Source of the DNA: an uncultured Bacteroidales bacterium | GTDB lineage: Bacteria > Bacteroidota > Bacteroidia > Bacteroidales > Muribaculaceae | DNA length: 64,000 nucleotides | Reading direction: 5' to 3' | Assembly: GCA_902762385.1 (NCBI GenBank) | Contig: CACWNQ010000012.1 | Location: 35,168 to 99,167, forward strand | Part shown: piece after piece, positions 16,888 through 25,877 of the stretch | Numbering within the stretch: the stretch's first letter is position 1 | Layout: the number at the start of each line of letters is the position of its first letter | Translations under genes and position numbers: made by a program | The notes under the pieces: generated by a model | Told to the model about the DNA's origin: nothing | Seen by the model: the letters and a program-made list of their open reading frames with translations, nothing else | Databases searched by the model: none

Positions 16888-18147
16888 ATGAAAGCTTTAA
16901 TGTTTGGCTGGGAATTTCCTCCCCACATTTTGGGAGGCTTGGGAACAGCAAGTTATGGTCTTACGAAGGGCATGGCAGAATGTGGTGATATGGATATCAC
17001 GTTCGTCATTCCCAAGCCTTGGGGCGATGAACCTAAGGATTTTGCCCGTATAATAGGCGCTAACAGCACTCCGGTGTCGTGGCGTGATGTAAATTGGGAC
17101 TATGTGGAGGGGCGTATAGGCAAGGTGATGGATCCTAAGACTTACTTCGACCTTCGCGACCACATATATAGTGACTTCAACTATATGAATACCAACGACC
17201 TGGGATGCATTGAGTTCTCGGGCCGTTATCCCGACAATCTACTCGAGGAAATTAACAATTACTCGATTGTAGCTGGTGTTATAGCACGCACAGTGGATTG
17301 CGACGTGATTCACTCACACGATTGGCTTACTTATCCTGCAGGCATTCATGCCAAGCAGGTCACAGGCAAGCCACTGGTAATTCATGTTCATGCCACCGAC
17401 TTTGACCGCAGTCGTGGAAAGGTTAATCCCACAGTGTTCAGCATTGAGAAAGATGGCATGAATAATGCTGACCATATTATCACGGTGAGCAACCTTACTC
17501 GCAAAACGGTAATTGAGAAATATGGCATAAGCCCCGATAAAGTTACCACGGTTCACAATGCAGTGGAGCCATTGAGTCAGGAGCTTCTTGACATCGAAGT
17601 GCCACCCAAGCACGAGAAGGTGATTACCTTTCTGGGCCGCATCACGATGCAGAAGGGCCCAGAGTACTTTGTCGATGCTGCTTGGCAGGTGTTGCAGAAG
17701 GTGCATAACGTACAGTTTGTGATGGCAGGTAGTGGCGATATGATGGAAAAAATGATTAGGCTTGCTGCTCGCCGTCACATTGCAGGACGATTCCACTTCA
17801 CAGGCTTCTTGAAAGGAAAGCAGGTGTATGAGATGCTCAAGGCAAGCGACGTTTACATTATGCCATCGGTGAGCGAGCCATTCGGTATCTCTCCATTAGA
17901 GGCGATGCAGATGGGCGTTCCGTCGATTATCTCGAAGCAGAGTGGCTGTGCCGAGATTCTGAACAATGTCATCAAGGTAGACTATTGGGACACCAATGCC
18001 ATTGCCGACGCGATTTATTCTATAATCAAGTATCCTGGCATGTACAAGCAATTGCGCGAGCAAGGACTTGAAGAGGTGAACCAAATCACGTGGGACAAGG
18101 CCGGTGCCAAGGTGATTGACATCTACAAGCGACTAATAAATCGATAA
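16888..18147 (+). CDS. GT4-family glycogen/starch synthase-like glycosyltransferase
   Basis: This 419-residue protein has the GT-B fold of GT4 enzymes. The N-terminal donor/acceptor loop is FGWEFPPHILGGLGTASYGL, with IHSHDWLTYPAG in the first half. The second half has VITFLGRITMQKGPEYFVDA, VQFVMAGSG and the E-x7-E motif at MPSVSEPFGISPLEAMQMG. It transfers glucose, probably from ADP- or UDP-glucose, to an alpha-glucan; the donor is not decided by sequence. It lies between debranching enzyme and amylase with short gaps (50 and 28 bases), which supports a role in glycogen metabolism. Confidence 0.88.
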   Translation: MKALMFGWEFPPHILGGLGTASYGLTKGMAECGDMDITFVIPKPWGDEPKDFARIIGANSTPVSWRDVNWDYVEGRIGKVMDPKTYFDLRDHIYSDFNYMNTNDLGCIEFSGRYPDNLLEEINNYSIVAGVIARTVDCDVIHSHDWLTYPAGIHAKQVTGKPLVIHVHATDFDRSRGKVNPTVFSIEKDGMNNADHIITVSNLTRKTVIEKYGISPDKVTTVHNAVEPLSQELLDIEVPPKHEKVITFLGRITMQKGPEYFVDAAWQVLQKVHNVQFVMAGSGDMMEKMIRLAARRHIAGRFHFTGFLKGKQVYEMLKASDVYIMPSVSEPFGISPLEAMQMGVPSIISKQSGCAEILNNVIKVDYWDTNAIADAIYSIIKYPGMYKQLREQGLEEVNQITWDKAGAKVIDIYKRLINR

Positions 18148-18175
18148 TTATCAACCCTAATAATACTCAATCAAA

Positions 18176-19714
18176 ATGAAATCAATCTGTTTTTATTTCC
18201 AGATACATCAGCCGTTCCGCTTGAAGACCTATCGCTTCTTTGATATCGGAAACGACCATTATTACTATGATGATTTTGCTAACGACGAGATTATAACACG
18301 AATCGCACAACGCTCATATATGCCTGCCAACCAGATGCTTCTTGACATGATTAAAGAGAATGGAAAGAAGTTTAAGGTGGCATTTTCGATTAGTGGTACT
18401 GCTCTGGAACAATTAGAGCAATATGTTCCAGAGTTTATCGACTCGATGAAGGACCTTGCCGACACAGGCTGCGTTGAATTCCTCAGTGAGACTTATGCAC
18501 ACTCGCTCTCGTCGCTTGTCGACCCCGAGGAATTTATGGCTCAGGTAAAGGCTCACGATGAGAAAATTTACCAGTTGTTTGGCCAGCGACCAAAGGTGTT
18601 CCGTAATACTGAGCTTATCTATGACGATGATATCGCTTCGATGGTGGCCTCAATGGGATTCAAGGGTGCTATTACCGATGGCGCTAAACATATTCTTGGC
18701 TGGAAATCACCGAACTACTTGTATAAGAGTGCATCGGCGCCTAAACTTAGGTTGCTGTTGAAGAACTCAAAACTGAGCGATGATATCTCATTCCGTTTCA
18801 GTAATCCAGAATGGGCGGCCTATCCGTTAACTGCTGACAAATATATAGACTGGATTGCATCGCTTCCCGATGAGGAGATGCTAGTGAACTTGTTCATGAA
18901 CTATGAGACTTTTGGTGAGCTTCAACCACGCGAGAGTGGCATATTTGAATTTATGAAAGCCTTGCCACGCTTTGCCGGTCAGCACAACATAGAGTTCATG
19001 ACACCAAGTGAGGTCGTATCGAAGATGAAGCCAGTGGGTGAGTTGTCGGTAATGCATCCCATTTCTTGGGCCGACGAGGCCCGCGACACCAGCGCATGGA
19101 TGGGAAACATATTGCAGGATGAGGCTGTAAATAAGCTTTACTGTCTCAGTGAGCGCATTCGCTTGATAGAAGATAAGCGCATTCGTCAAGATTGGAACTA
19201 CCTGCAGGCCAGTGACCATTTCTACTACATGAGCACCAAGCACAGTAGTGATGGTTCGGTTCACTCGCATTATAGCCCTTATGACTCTCCTTATTCGGCA
19301 TTTACTAACTATATGAATGTGCTGAGTGACTTCTTGATTCGCGTGCGTGAACAATTCCCTGAGGAGATTGAGAACGAGGAACTTAATGCCTTGCTGCTGA
19401 CAATCCGTAATCAAGAGAAGGAAATAGAGGAGCTTAACCGTGAAGTGGAACTGATGCGCAACAACATTGTTAAGGACACAACTGGCGACTTTGTTCCAAG
19501 AGTTGAGAAAGTCCCCGAGGAACCTAAGACTGAGGCCCCTAAAGCTAAAAAGCCTGCTACTAAGAAAGTAGTCGAGAAGAAGGCCCCAGCCAAGAAGGTT
19601 GCCGACAAAAAGTCTGAAACCAAGAAAGTCCCAGCCAAGAAAACAGCTGAGAAGAAGCCATCAACCAAGAAAGTTGCTGAAAAGAAAGCACCTGCAAAGA
19701 AAGCTAAGAAATGA
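18176..19714 (+). CDS. GH57 alpha-amylase-like enzyme with Lys/Ala/Pro-rich tail
   Basis: Residues 1-380 form a GH57 glycoside hydrolase: CFYFQIHQPFRLKTYRFF at the start, FLSETYAHSL in the middle, VFRNTELIYDD carrying the likely nucleophile Glu, and NYETFGELQ. A coiled coil follows (about 400-430; NQEKEIEELNREVELMRN). The last 65 or so residues are built from imperfect KKxxAKK, EKKAPAKK and PATKK units, like a histone H1 or polynucleotide-binding tail. The enzyme is expected to act on glycogen in the cytoplasm. The tail is unusual for GH57 and may bind polyanions or arise from repeat expansion. The stop overlaps the next gene (ATGA). Confidence 0.88.
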   Translation: MKSICFYFQIHQPFRLKTYRFFDIGNDHYYYDDFANDEIITRIAQRSYMPANQMLLDMIKENGKKFKVAFSISGTALEQLEQYVPEFIDSMKDLADTGCVEFLSETYAHSLSSLVDPEEFMAQVKAHDEKIYQLFGQRPKVFRNTELIYDDDIASMVASMGFKGAITDGAKHILGWKSPNYLYKSASAPKLRLLLKNSKLSDDISFRFSNPEWAAYPLTADKYIDWIASLPDEEMLVNLFMNYETFGELQPRESGIFEFMKALPRFAGQHNIEFMTPSEVVSKMKPVGELSVMHPISWADEARDTSAWMGNILQDEAVNKLYCLSERIRLIEDKRIRQDWNYLQASDHFYYMSTKHSSDGSVHSHYSPYDSPYSAFTNYMNVLSDFLIRVREQFPEEIENEELNALLLTIRNQEKEIEELNREVELMRNNIVKDTTGDFVPRVEKVPEEPKTEAPKAKKPATKKVVEKKAPAKKVADKKSETKKVPAKKTAEKKPSTKKVAEKKAPAKKAKK

Positions 19715-20298
19715 TGGCCGCTAAGAAGAAATTACTATACATTCATGGTTTCAGAAGCTCAGCTAAGAGTAGTACAATATTGAGTCTGAAGGCCAACTAT
19801 AGTGACATTGAGGTTCATGCCTTTGATGTGACACATCATCCTGTTGAATCAATCAAAAAGATAGAGGATTATGTGGCAGAGCATGATATCGATATACTTG
19901 CAGGCTCTTCGCTCGGTGGTTATTACACGCTGTGTGCTCGTGTGGATATTCCAAAGATTGCTGTGAATCCAGCACTTAACCCTGAGGATAGTCTGTCCTT
20001 CCTTCCCGAGATAGGTGAAGAAGTAGACTATTACAACGAGCGAGAAGATGGCGTACAGACCTTCAAGTGCACTCTTAGCGACCTTGATGAATTCAGAGGC
20101 ATCGAGAAGTATATTACCGACGTGACTCACATCATTGGTAGCAATCAAGATGAACTGCTCGGTGACCAGCGAGACAAGTATCGTGAGGTGGTGGGTAATT
20201 GTTTCCATGAGTCGACACAGTTAGGCCATCGAATAACACCAGAATTCCTTGAGATACCAAATGGGGATTTCTATAAGGTGTTGTCGATGTTTCTGTGA
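19711..20298 (+). CDS. YqiA/UPF0227-type alpha/beta hydrolase
   Basis: This 195-residue small hydrolase has LLYIHGFRSSAKSST (oxyanion region) and the nucleophile elbow GSSLGG with S67. A late acidic residue in SNQDELL and a His in QLGHRI complete a plausible triad. Size and motif order fit the YqiA/YcfP esterase family. The ATG overlaps the amylase stop (19711-19714), so it is translationally coupled to the glycogen operon. Whether it acts on a glucan ester or only shares the transcript is unknown. Confidence 0.8.
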   Translation: MMAAKKKLLYIHGFRSSAKSSTILSLKANYSDIEVHAFDVTHHPVESIKKIEDYVAEHDIDILAGSSLGGYYTLCARVDIPKIAVNPALNPEDSLSFLPEIGEEVDYYNEREDGVQTFKCTLSDLDEFRGIEKYITDVTHIIGSNQDELLGDQRDKYREVVGNCFHESTQLGHRITPEFLEIPNGDFYKVLSMFL

Positions 20299-20320
20299 GT
20301 CTGGCTGATTTATTAAAATA

Positions 20321-20361
20321 ATTTCCCTTGATTGACAGTAAATGTCTTTATCAAGGGAAAT
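20321..20361. terminator. shared terminator between convergent genes
   Basis: ATTTCCCTTGAT (20321-20332) pairs with ATCAAGGGAAAT (20350-20361). It lies between the hydrolase stop and the stop of the opposing DHHW gene, so it can serve both strands. Confidence 0.6.
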
Positions 20362-20377
20362 TGCTGTTTGTATATGC

Positions 20378-21823
20378 TTAACCGTTTTTGCTTTTATCGC
20401 TTAAACTGCTTGATGTTGCTGCCGATTCTGGTTCGCTGGCAGCAGGTTTAGGCTTTTCGGGAGCTTTATTTTTTTCAGCATTCTTTCCTGTGAGTCCGTT
20501 GTAGGTGCCATCGGGCTGATTGATAAACTTGATGAGGTCGCCTCCGCCTCCATAGGCGCGTGCTATCACAGCAAAGAGCACAATGTCGGTAATCTTGTTG
20601 TCAGTAACATATTTCTTCAGGTTTTTAGAGAAATACCTGAAATCGATAACATGTATGTCCTCGAATGAATAGAAAAGATATCCTGGTAGGGCATTGCCAA
20701 AGCTGTCCTTGATAATGAGCATGCGTCGGCCATTCTTGGTGGAAGTGTGGATGTGTGTTATTTTAGAATCACCTCCCATGAATGTGCAGTAAGCTCCACC
20801 ACTGCCGTCGGGGTACTTAAGGAAGTATTCACCCTTGTGAGGTGGATTTTCACCTACAACTTTAAAGTCTTTGTCGATGTTATATTTGATATAGGTAGTA
20901 GTGTAGTCCACATCACGAGGCACGTAGTATACGAAATCCTCGGGTGAATTCTTAACCGATATGTCATGGCTATAGCCGTACATTGAACCCACATAACCGT
21001 GCACAACTTTCTTGTCGTAGCTATTAAGGTCACGGAACGGAACATGAGCAACTCTTGCCAATTCTTGTGCTACATAATATGCGCCTAGCGGTGCCCAGTG
21101 ATGATCGGTCCTCAAGTAAATGTCTTCCTTGACGTGATTGGCAAGTGGGGTATAGGCATTAACAGCAATAACCGAGTCATTAAGACGCTTGTGCAGAGCC
21201 TTTATTGTGGGTAGTTGAGGTTTTGTTGCACCCTTGGCGGCATCGGGACAATAGAATTCAACTGCAGTTGGCACAACTAGGCAATAAATCTTAGCTTGCT
21301 TGCCAAAAACCTTTTGATATTTGTTGCAAGCATTGGCATAGGCAGCGCCACCTTCTGGACCACCTCCAAACGACATTAGTGCTCTCACCTTGTTGCCTTC
21401 GCCCACGATAATGATACCTTTGTTGGCAATTTTGGCATTCTCATTAGCAGTGATGTTGTTAGAATACCCTTCGATTTCGTTGTTTGCCATTTCCATTTCG
21501 GCATCAATAGGGGCATCGTCATTAGTCGCATGAAACTTGATGGTGCTTTGCTCGTCGTTGAAGAGCCTGAGCTTCAAGTTGTCGCCAAATATCATGCTCA
21601 GTGACATGAACTTGTCGCGATAGGGCTCACTATCGCTGAACCATCTAGACACGTTTTTAGTGAACTCTCCACTTTTCACATTATTAAAAGTGGCTAAAGG
21701 AAAGGTCTCGAGTTCACGTTTCTCGAGTTCGGAGAATGTGCTACGTGGGAATGTGGTAAACACGACTACAAAGGCTGCATACACAGCAAGCACAATGAGG
21801 AGATATATGTTGCTTCTTTTCAT
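20378..21823 (-). CDS. DHHW family protein (AlgX/AlgJ-like), first of two
   Basis: This 481-residue protein has an N-terminal signal anchor (about 5-25), a long middle region and the family motif DHHW at 240-243 within YLRTDHHWAPLGAYYVA. It also has GGDSKI and MLIIKDSFGNALPGYL. These Asp/His/Ser blocks match the SGNH-like esterase fold of AlgJ/AlgX, which act in O-acetylation of exopolysaccharide in the periplasm. The last 30 residues are a Pro/Ala/Ser-rich tail. It is third in an operon after the MBOAT and a second DHHW gene (33-base gap). Confidence 0.85.
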   Translation of the reverse strand: MKRSNIYLLIVLAVYAAFVVVFTTFPRSTFSELEKRELETFPLATFNNVKSGEFTKNVSRWFSDSEPYRDKFMSLSMIFGDNLKLRLFNDEQSTIKFHATNDDAPIDAEMEMANNEIEGYSNNITANENAKIANKGIIIVGEGNKVRALMSFGGGPEGGAAYANACNKYQKVFGKQAKIYCLVVPTAVEFYCPDAAKGATKPQLPTIKALHKRLNDSVIAVNAYTPLANHVKEDIYLRTDHHWAPLGAYYVAQELARVAHVPFRDLNSYDKKVVHGYVGSMYGYSHDISVKNSPEDFVYYVPRDVDYTTTYIKYNIDKDFKVVGENPPHKGEYFLKYPDGSGGAYCTFMGGDSKITHIHTSTKNGRRMLIIKDSFGNALPGYLFYSFEDIHVIDFRYFSKNLKKYVTDNKITDIVLFAVIARAYGGGGDLIKFINQPDGTYNGLTGKNAEKNKAPEKPKPAASEPESAATSSSLSDKSKNG

Positions 21824-21856
21824 TGTTGACCAGGTGTGATTGTAGCTTGATAGTTG

Positions 21857-22930
21857 TTATTGAGTGAGATATCTTCTTATGTTGTTATAGATAGTTGGCA
21901 TTGCCATGTGTGTGACATTGTTGTCGAGCACAATGTCGGTGATGTTGTTGTCCTTGACATATTGCTTGAGATTCTTGTTGAAATAGCGGCTGTCGATGAC
22001 ATGAATCTCTTCGAAAGAATAGAACAGATAACCAGGAATGGCGTTGCCGAAGCTGTCTTTAATGAAAAGGATGTGTCGACCGTTGCGAGTGGAAGTCTCG
22101 ACCTTTACTATCTTAGAGTCACCACCCATAAATGTGCAATAGGAACTTGCTCCCTTGAAGCGGATGAAGAAGTTGCCTTCGGTAGGTTCACTCTCTTTAA
22201 CAATGGTCTTGTGGTTGCGAAGAGTGTAGTTGATATAGGTGGTTTTGTACTCAACATCGCGTGGCTTGTAATAGATGAAGAGCTCAGGAGCGTTTTTGAG
22301 TGTAGCATCGCCAGAGTACATGGGCATAGTGCCAACATAGGGTGCGATAGTGTCGGTATCATAGTTGCTCAAGTCCTTGAAGGGTACTCCTGCAACTTTT
22401 GCCAGCTTTTGTGCAGCATAATAACCTGCCAGTGGTGCCCAGTGATGATCGGTTCGAGAGTAGATTGGTTCGTTGGCATGCTCGGCAAGTGTAGTATAGA
22501 TGTCGACGGCATAGACCGAGTCACTCAAGTGCTCAAAAGTGCCGTTTATGGTTGTCTTCTGGTCGCGTGTCCATACTTTGGCAGCATCAGGAGTGTAGAA
22601 GGCAGAAGCAGTGGGAATGGGCATGCAGTAAATGTTGATATTGTCGCCGAAAATGCGTTTGAAATCATTGGCAAGTTCAGCATATGGATGTCCGCTCTTT
22701 GCTGTTCCACTAAAAGGACTTACGGCGCGAAGTTCTTTGCCACGACCAACCATGATAATACCCTTGGAGCTCTTTCGTGCTGGCGCGTCGGCATTAACGG
22801 TGTTGACATAATCTATAGTTATGCGTCGGTCTTCAGGCTTCTGGTCAACTCCTTTGGCTTGTGCAATGGTAGTTGAAGAAGCTGCAAAGCCTAGAATCGT
22901 TATTAAATTGATGAAGTTTCTTGATCTCAT
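21857..22930 (-). CDS. DHHW family protein (AlgX/AlgJ-like), second of two
   Basis: This 357-residue exported protein has a signal peptide (1-25, ending AQA). It is a paralog of the adjacent 20378-21823 gene: DHHW at 161-164 in SRTDHHWAPLAGYYAAQ, PRDVEYKTTYINY, YCTFMGGDSKI and LFIKDSFGNAIPGYLFYSF line up block by block. It lacks the neighbour's long N-terminal extension and C-terminal tail. The pair probably arose by duplication and may act at successive steps of acetyl transfer, as AlgJ and AlgX do; that division of labour is inference. Confidence 0.85.
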   Translation of the reverse strand: MRSRNFINLITILGFAASSTTIAQAKGVDQKPEDRRITIDYVNTVNADAPARKSSKGIIMVGRGKELRAVSPFSGTAKSGHPYAELANDFKRIFGDNINIYCMPIPTASAFYTPDAAKVWTRDQKTTINGTFEHLSDSVYAVDIYTTLAEHANEPIYSRTDHHWAPLAGYYAAQKLAKVAGVPFKDLSNYDTDTIAPYVGTMPMYSGDATLKNAPELFIYYKPRDVEYKTTYINYTLRNHKTIVKESEPTEGNFFIRFKGASSYCTFMGGDSKIVKVETSTRNGRHILFIKDSFGNAIPGYLFYSFEEIHVIDSRYFNKNLKQYVKDNNITDIVLDNNVTHMAMPTIYNNIRRYLTQ

Positions 22931-22957
22931 AATTAAAAAGAAATATTGTTGTTATGA

Positions 22958-24403
22958 TTAAAAACGAGTGTAAAGGAATGGGTTGTTAGTTGCTCCCACA
23001 AGCAGCGTTACGCTGAATATTAATATTGCTACCGATGTAATGATGCGGGCAGCGAGGAGAATATTCTGCTCAAGGGTTTTGTTGTTGCATAGTCTTGCTG
23101 TGAGTTTTGCTGCATAGTTGCGTGCTGGCATGCTGAAAATTATAGCTGCAATCCACATCCAGAAGTGGTCGAAAATTGCTGCTCTTGAAATGAAGTCAAC
23201 TTTTACTTGTGCGCCACCAAATAGAGCAGTAAAGACTGTCTTAATCTGGGTGAAATCGGTTAAGTAGAAAATAGCCCAGCTAAAGAATACTATAAGCAGG
23301 CAATAGATGTGCATCAGAACTTTAGGGCATTTGGGAGTGATATAGGGCAGAATTACATATTTCTCCAAAACAAGGATTATGCCAAAATACATGCCCCACA
23401 ATACAAAGTTCCAGCAAGCACCATGCCAGAGTCCGGTAAGTGCCCATACAATAAGAATGTTGAGCATTTGATGTCTTCGATTTCCACCTAGAGGTATATA
23501 TACATAATCGCGGAAGAAACTACCAAGCGACATGTGCCATCGACGCCAGAACTCTGTTGCCGATGAACTGCAGTAAGGATGATCGAAGTTCTCGAGGAAA
23601 TGGAATCCCATGCATCGTCCCATGCCAATCGCCATATCGCTGTAACCTGAGAAGTCAAAATAAATTTGGAACATGAAAGCTGCAACACCTACCCAAGCTC
23701 CACTTGTAGAAATATTATCTCCTGCATGTTGCAAGAACTGTGATGTCACAAGTGATAACTGATTGGCAATGATTACTTTCTTTCCTAAACCAATAAGGAA
23801 TCGAAAAACTCCTTCGGCAAAGTCTTGAGAGGTAACATGGCGGTTATTGATTTCGTCGGCAATAGTCTGATACCTAACGATTGGTCCTGCAATAAGTTGA
23901 GGAAACATGGATATATATAGCAGCAGGTCGCGGAACCTCTTCTGGGCTGGTGATACTTTGCGATAGACATCAACAAGATAAGATATCGACTGGAAAGTAT
24001 AGAAACTAATACCTATGGGAAGGGCAATATTGGGTTTCGCAAGTGGTATGCCCATGTCGATGAGAATTTGTGATAGGAATCCTAGATATTTGAATATTGC
24101 GATAATGCCAACATTGCAAATTAAGCCAATTACGAGAGCGGTTTTCCTGTATTTTTCCTGGCTGTCGATGATTCTTCCCAAAAAGAAGTTTACAAGTACG
24201 CTGAAAAGCATCAAGAAAACATAGACTGGCTCGCCCCACGCATAGAATATGAGTGAGAAAGCTACTAGTATCCAGTTCTTGCATGTGTTAACCTGCATAA
24301 GTCCATTGCTAAGTAACCTTTTATCGAAGTATGTAGCAAGCAAATAGCAAAGCGCAAATGCTGGTATGAATACAAAAAGGAAGAATAGGTCGGAAAAAAC
24401 CAT
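22958..24403 (-). CDS. MBOAT family O-acyltransferase (AlgI-like)
   Basis: This 481-residue polytopic protein has the MBOAT signature: LPIGISFYTFQSISYLVDVYR, FQIYFDFSGYSDMAIGMG, NFDHPYCSSSATEFWRRWHMSL and GLWHGACWNFVLWG, where the His near 327 is the invariant catalytic residue. It moves an acetyl group across the inner membrane for transfer to a glycan by the downstream DHHW proteins (27- and 33-base gaps). No glycan-synthesis genes are adjacent, so the acceptor is unknown. Confidence 0.92.
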   Translation of the reverse strand: MVFSDLFFLFVFIPAFALCYLLATYFDKRLLSNGLMQVNTCKNWILVAFSLIFYAWGEPVYVFLMLFSVLVNFFLGRIIDSQEKYRKTALVIGLICNVGIIAIFKYLGFLSQILIDMGIPLAKPNIALPIGISFYTFQSISYLVDVYRKVSPAQKRFRDLLLYISMFPQLIAGPIVRYQTIADEINNRHVTSQDFAEGVFRFLIGLGKKVIIANQLSLVTSQFLQHAGDNISTSGAWVGVAAFMFQIYFDFSGYSDMAIGMGRCMGFHFLENFDHPYCSSSATEFWRRWHMSLGSFFRDYVYIPLGGNRRHQMLNILIVWALTGLWHGACWNFVLWGMYFGIILVLEKYVILPYITPKCPKVLMHIYCLLIVFFSWAIFYLTDFTQIKTVFTALFGGAQVKVDFISRAAIFDHFWMWIAAIIFSMPARNYAAKLTARLCNNKTLEQNILLAARIITSVAILIFSVTLLVGATNNPFLYTRF

Positions 24404-24452
24404 GTTAATAAATGAGTCTTGCCTTTATAGTATAATTGTGTAAAAAATCGTG

Positions 24453-24460
24453 CAAAGTTA
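24453..24460 (-). promoter_or_regulatory. -7 box of the MBOAT/DHHW operon
   Basis: The minus strand reads TAACTTTG (TAnnTTTG), 50 bases before the MBOAT ATG. No -33 TTG at the usual spacing. Confidence 0.4.
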
Positions 24461-24499
24461 CGTGTTTTATTTCACTGAGTTAAAAACTGTGGTGTTAAT

Positions 24500-24517
24500 A
24501 ATGCATAATGCACAATT
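24500..24517 (+). repeat. AATGCATAATGCACAATT repeat unit
   Basis: This 18-mer shares its ATGCATAATGCACAAT core with a longer array at 62172-62206. It lies in non-coding DNA upstream of the MBOAT operon. Confidence 0.55.
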
Positions 24518-24579
24518 ACAAAGCACTTTTAATAATACATTATCTGTCCGTCAAAAAGTATGATTATGCTATAATGAAT

Positions 24580-24613
24580 CTATCCCCTTATCGCTTAAAC
24601 GATAAGGGGATAG
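24580..24613 (-). terminator. hairpin after the MalY-type gene
   Basis: CTATCCCCTTATCG and CGATAAGGGGATAG form a perfect 14-bp stem with a short loop, 17 bases past the stop of the minus-strand aminotransferase. The T run on that strand is weak, so termination is probable, not certain. Confidence 0.5.
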
Positions 24614-24629
24614 ATTGTGTGTTTGAATA

Positions 24630-25802
24630 TTATTGTTTCATCGAGTTAATGATGCGTTGTGTTGCTTCTTTCACTAAAGAGCGTGGGGTGGCGAGGTTGA
24701 TTCGGATGAATCCATCACCTGCTTTGCCATACATAGCTCCATCGTTGACTAGAACTTTGCCATCGTCAAGTATTTTTTGTGTTACCTGAGCGCTGGTCAT
24801 CCCCGTTGGTGTAACATCAATCCAAGCGAGGTAGGTCCCCTCAATGGGAGTAATGTGGAATTGTGGTAACTCTTTGTTCATCATGTCACACATGAGGTTA
24901 AAGTTTCCAGCAAGATACTCGTTGAATTGCAGAATCCAGCTCTCACCGTGATTATAGGCAGCCATGAATGCTTCGAGACCGAAGGGATTGATTGAGTATA
25001 CCTGATTGTCGATAAGAGCTTGATTGATAGATGCTTTTTGGGTGGGATTGCTGCATGTGATGAAAGCAGCTTGCAGTCCTGCTATGTTAAACGACTTGCT
25101 AGGCGAACCACAAGTGATGCAATTGTTTTGTGCCTCGGCAGATATTGACGCAAATGGTGTGTAATGGTACCCTGGCATCATCATTTCGCAGTGAATCTCG
25201 TCACTGATTACTGTGACTCCGTGTTTGATGCATAATTTGTTTACCTCGAGCAACTCGTTTTTTGTCCATACTCTTCCTGCTGGGTTGTGAGGGTTACAGA
25301 ATAGAAGTGTGTGAGTGTTATCGTCGCTGAGGGCCTGTTCTAGAGCTTTGAAGTTGATGGTATAGGAATAATTATCATTGTAAGTAAGTGGTACTTCTAC
25401 TGTATTGCACTTGTTGCTCTCGATGCAAGTGAAGAAGCAGTTGTAGACCGGTGTAAGAACAACCACATTCTCGCCTGGTTTAGTGACAGCTTTTAAAATT
25501 GCGTCGAATGCTGGCACCACTCCTGTTGTATATTCGATCCAATCACGGTTGATTGTCCAATTGTGGCGTCGTTGAAACCAGTTGATGATTGAATTGTAGA
25601 ACTCTTCAGGGACATTGGCGTAGCCGAAAATGCCGTGTTCAAGCCTTTCTTCCAGAGCATCGATGATGCAAGGTGCAGCCTTGAAATCCATATCGGCAAC
25701 CCACATGGGGATGATGTCGTGGCTTTCACATTTATCCCATTTTACAGAGTGCGTTCCATGTCGATCGACTATTTCGTCGAAGTTAAATTTGTCGTTAGTC
25801 AT
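24630..25802 (-). CDS. MalY/PatB-type PLP aminotransferase (cystathionine beta-lyase family)
   Basis: This 390-residue fold-type I PLP enzyme starts FNFDEIVDRHGTHSVKWD, the usual opening of MalY/PatB proteins. It has IPMWVADMDFKAAP, YTTGVVPAFDAILKA, LLFCNPHNPAGRVW, VISDEIHCEMM and the PLP-lysine motif SPSKSFNIAGLQ (near 235), ending RINLATPRSLV. It likely performs C-S lyase or aminotransferase chemistry in the cytoplasm. I placed the start at ATG 25802. An upstream TTG at 25835 overlaps the -7 promoter box and cannot be in the transcript. Confidence 0.9.
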   Translation of the reverse strand: MTNDKFNFDEIVDRHGTHSVKWDKCESHDIIPMWVADMDFKAAPCIIDALEERLEHGIFGYANVPEEFYNSIINWFQRRHNWTINRDWIEYTTGVVPAFDAILKAVTKPGENVVVLTPVYNCFFTCIESNKCNTVEVPLTYNDNYSYTINFKALEQALSDDNTHTLLFCNPHNPAGRVWTKNELLEVNKLCIKHGVTVISDEIHCEMMMPGYHYTPFASISAEAQNNCITCGSPSKSFNIAGLQAAFITCSNPTQKASINQALIDNQVYSINPFGLEAFMAAYNHGESWILQFNEYLAGNFNLMCDMMNKELPQFHITPIEGTYLAWIDVTPTGMTSAQVTQKILDDGKVLVNDGAMYGKAGDGFIRINLATPRSLVKEATQRIINSMKQ

Positions 25803-25832
25803 TGCTGTTGATTGGTTTATGGTATCTTGTTG

Positions 25833-25864
25833 CAAAGTTAGTGAATTTACGATTTATTATCAAA
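25833..25864 (-). promoter_or_regulatory. promoter of the MalY-type gene
   Basis: On the minus strand TTTG (25861-25864), 20 bases, TAACTTTG (25833-25840). Both elements match the Bacteroidetes consensus. The promoter sits in the 75 bases after the MATE stop and sets the aminotransferase start at 25802. Confidence 0.65.
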
Positions 25865-25877
25865 GTATTAGAGCATT

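Noticed and set aside
21854-22876. 340-codon ORF opposite the second DHHW gene
   Set aside because: The minus frame carries the DHHW motif and a signal peptide; the plus frame has no recognisable features.
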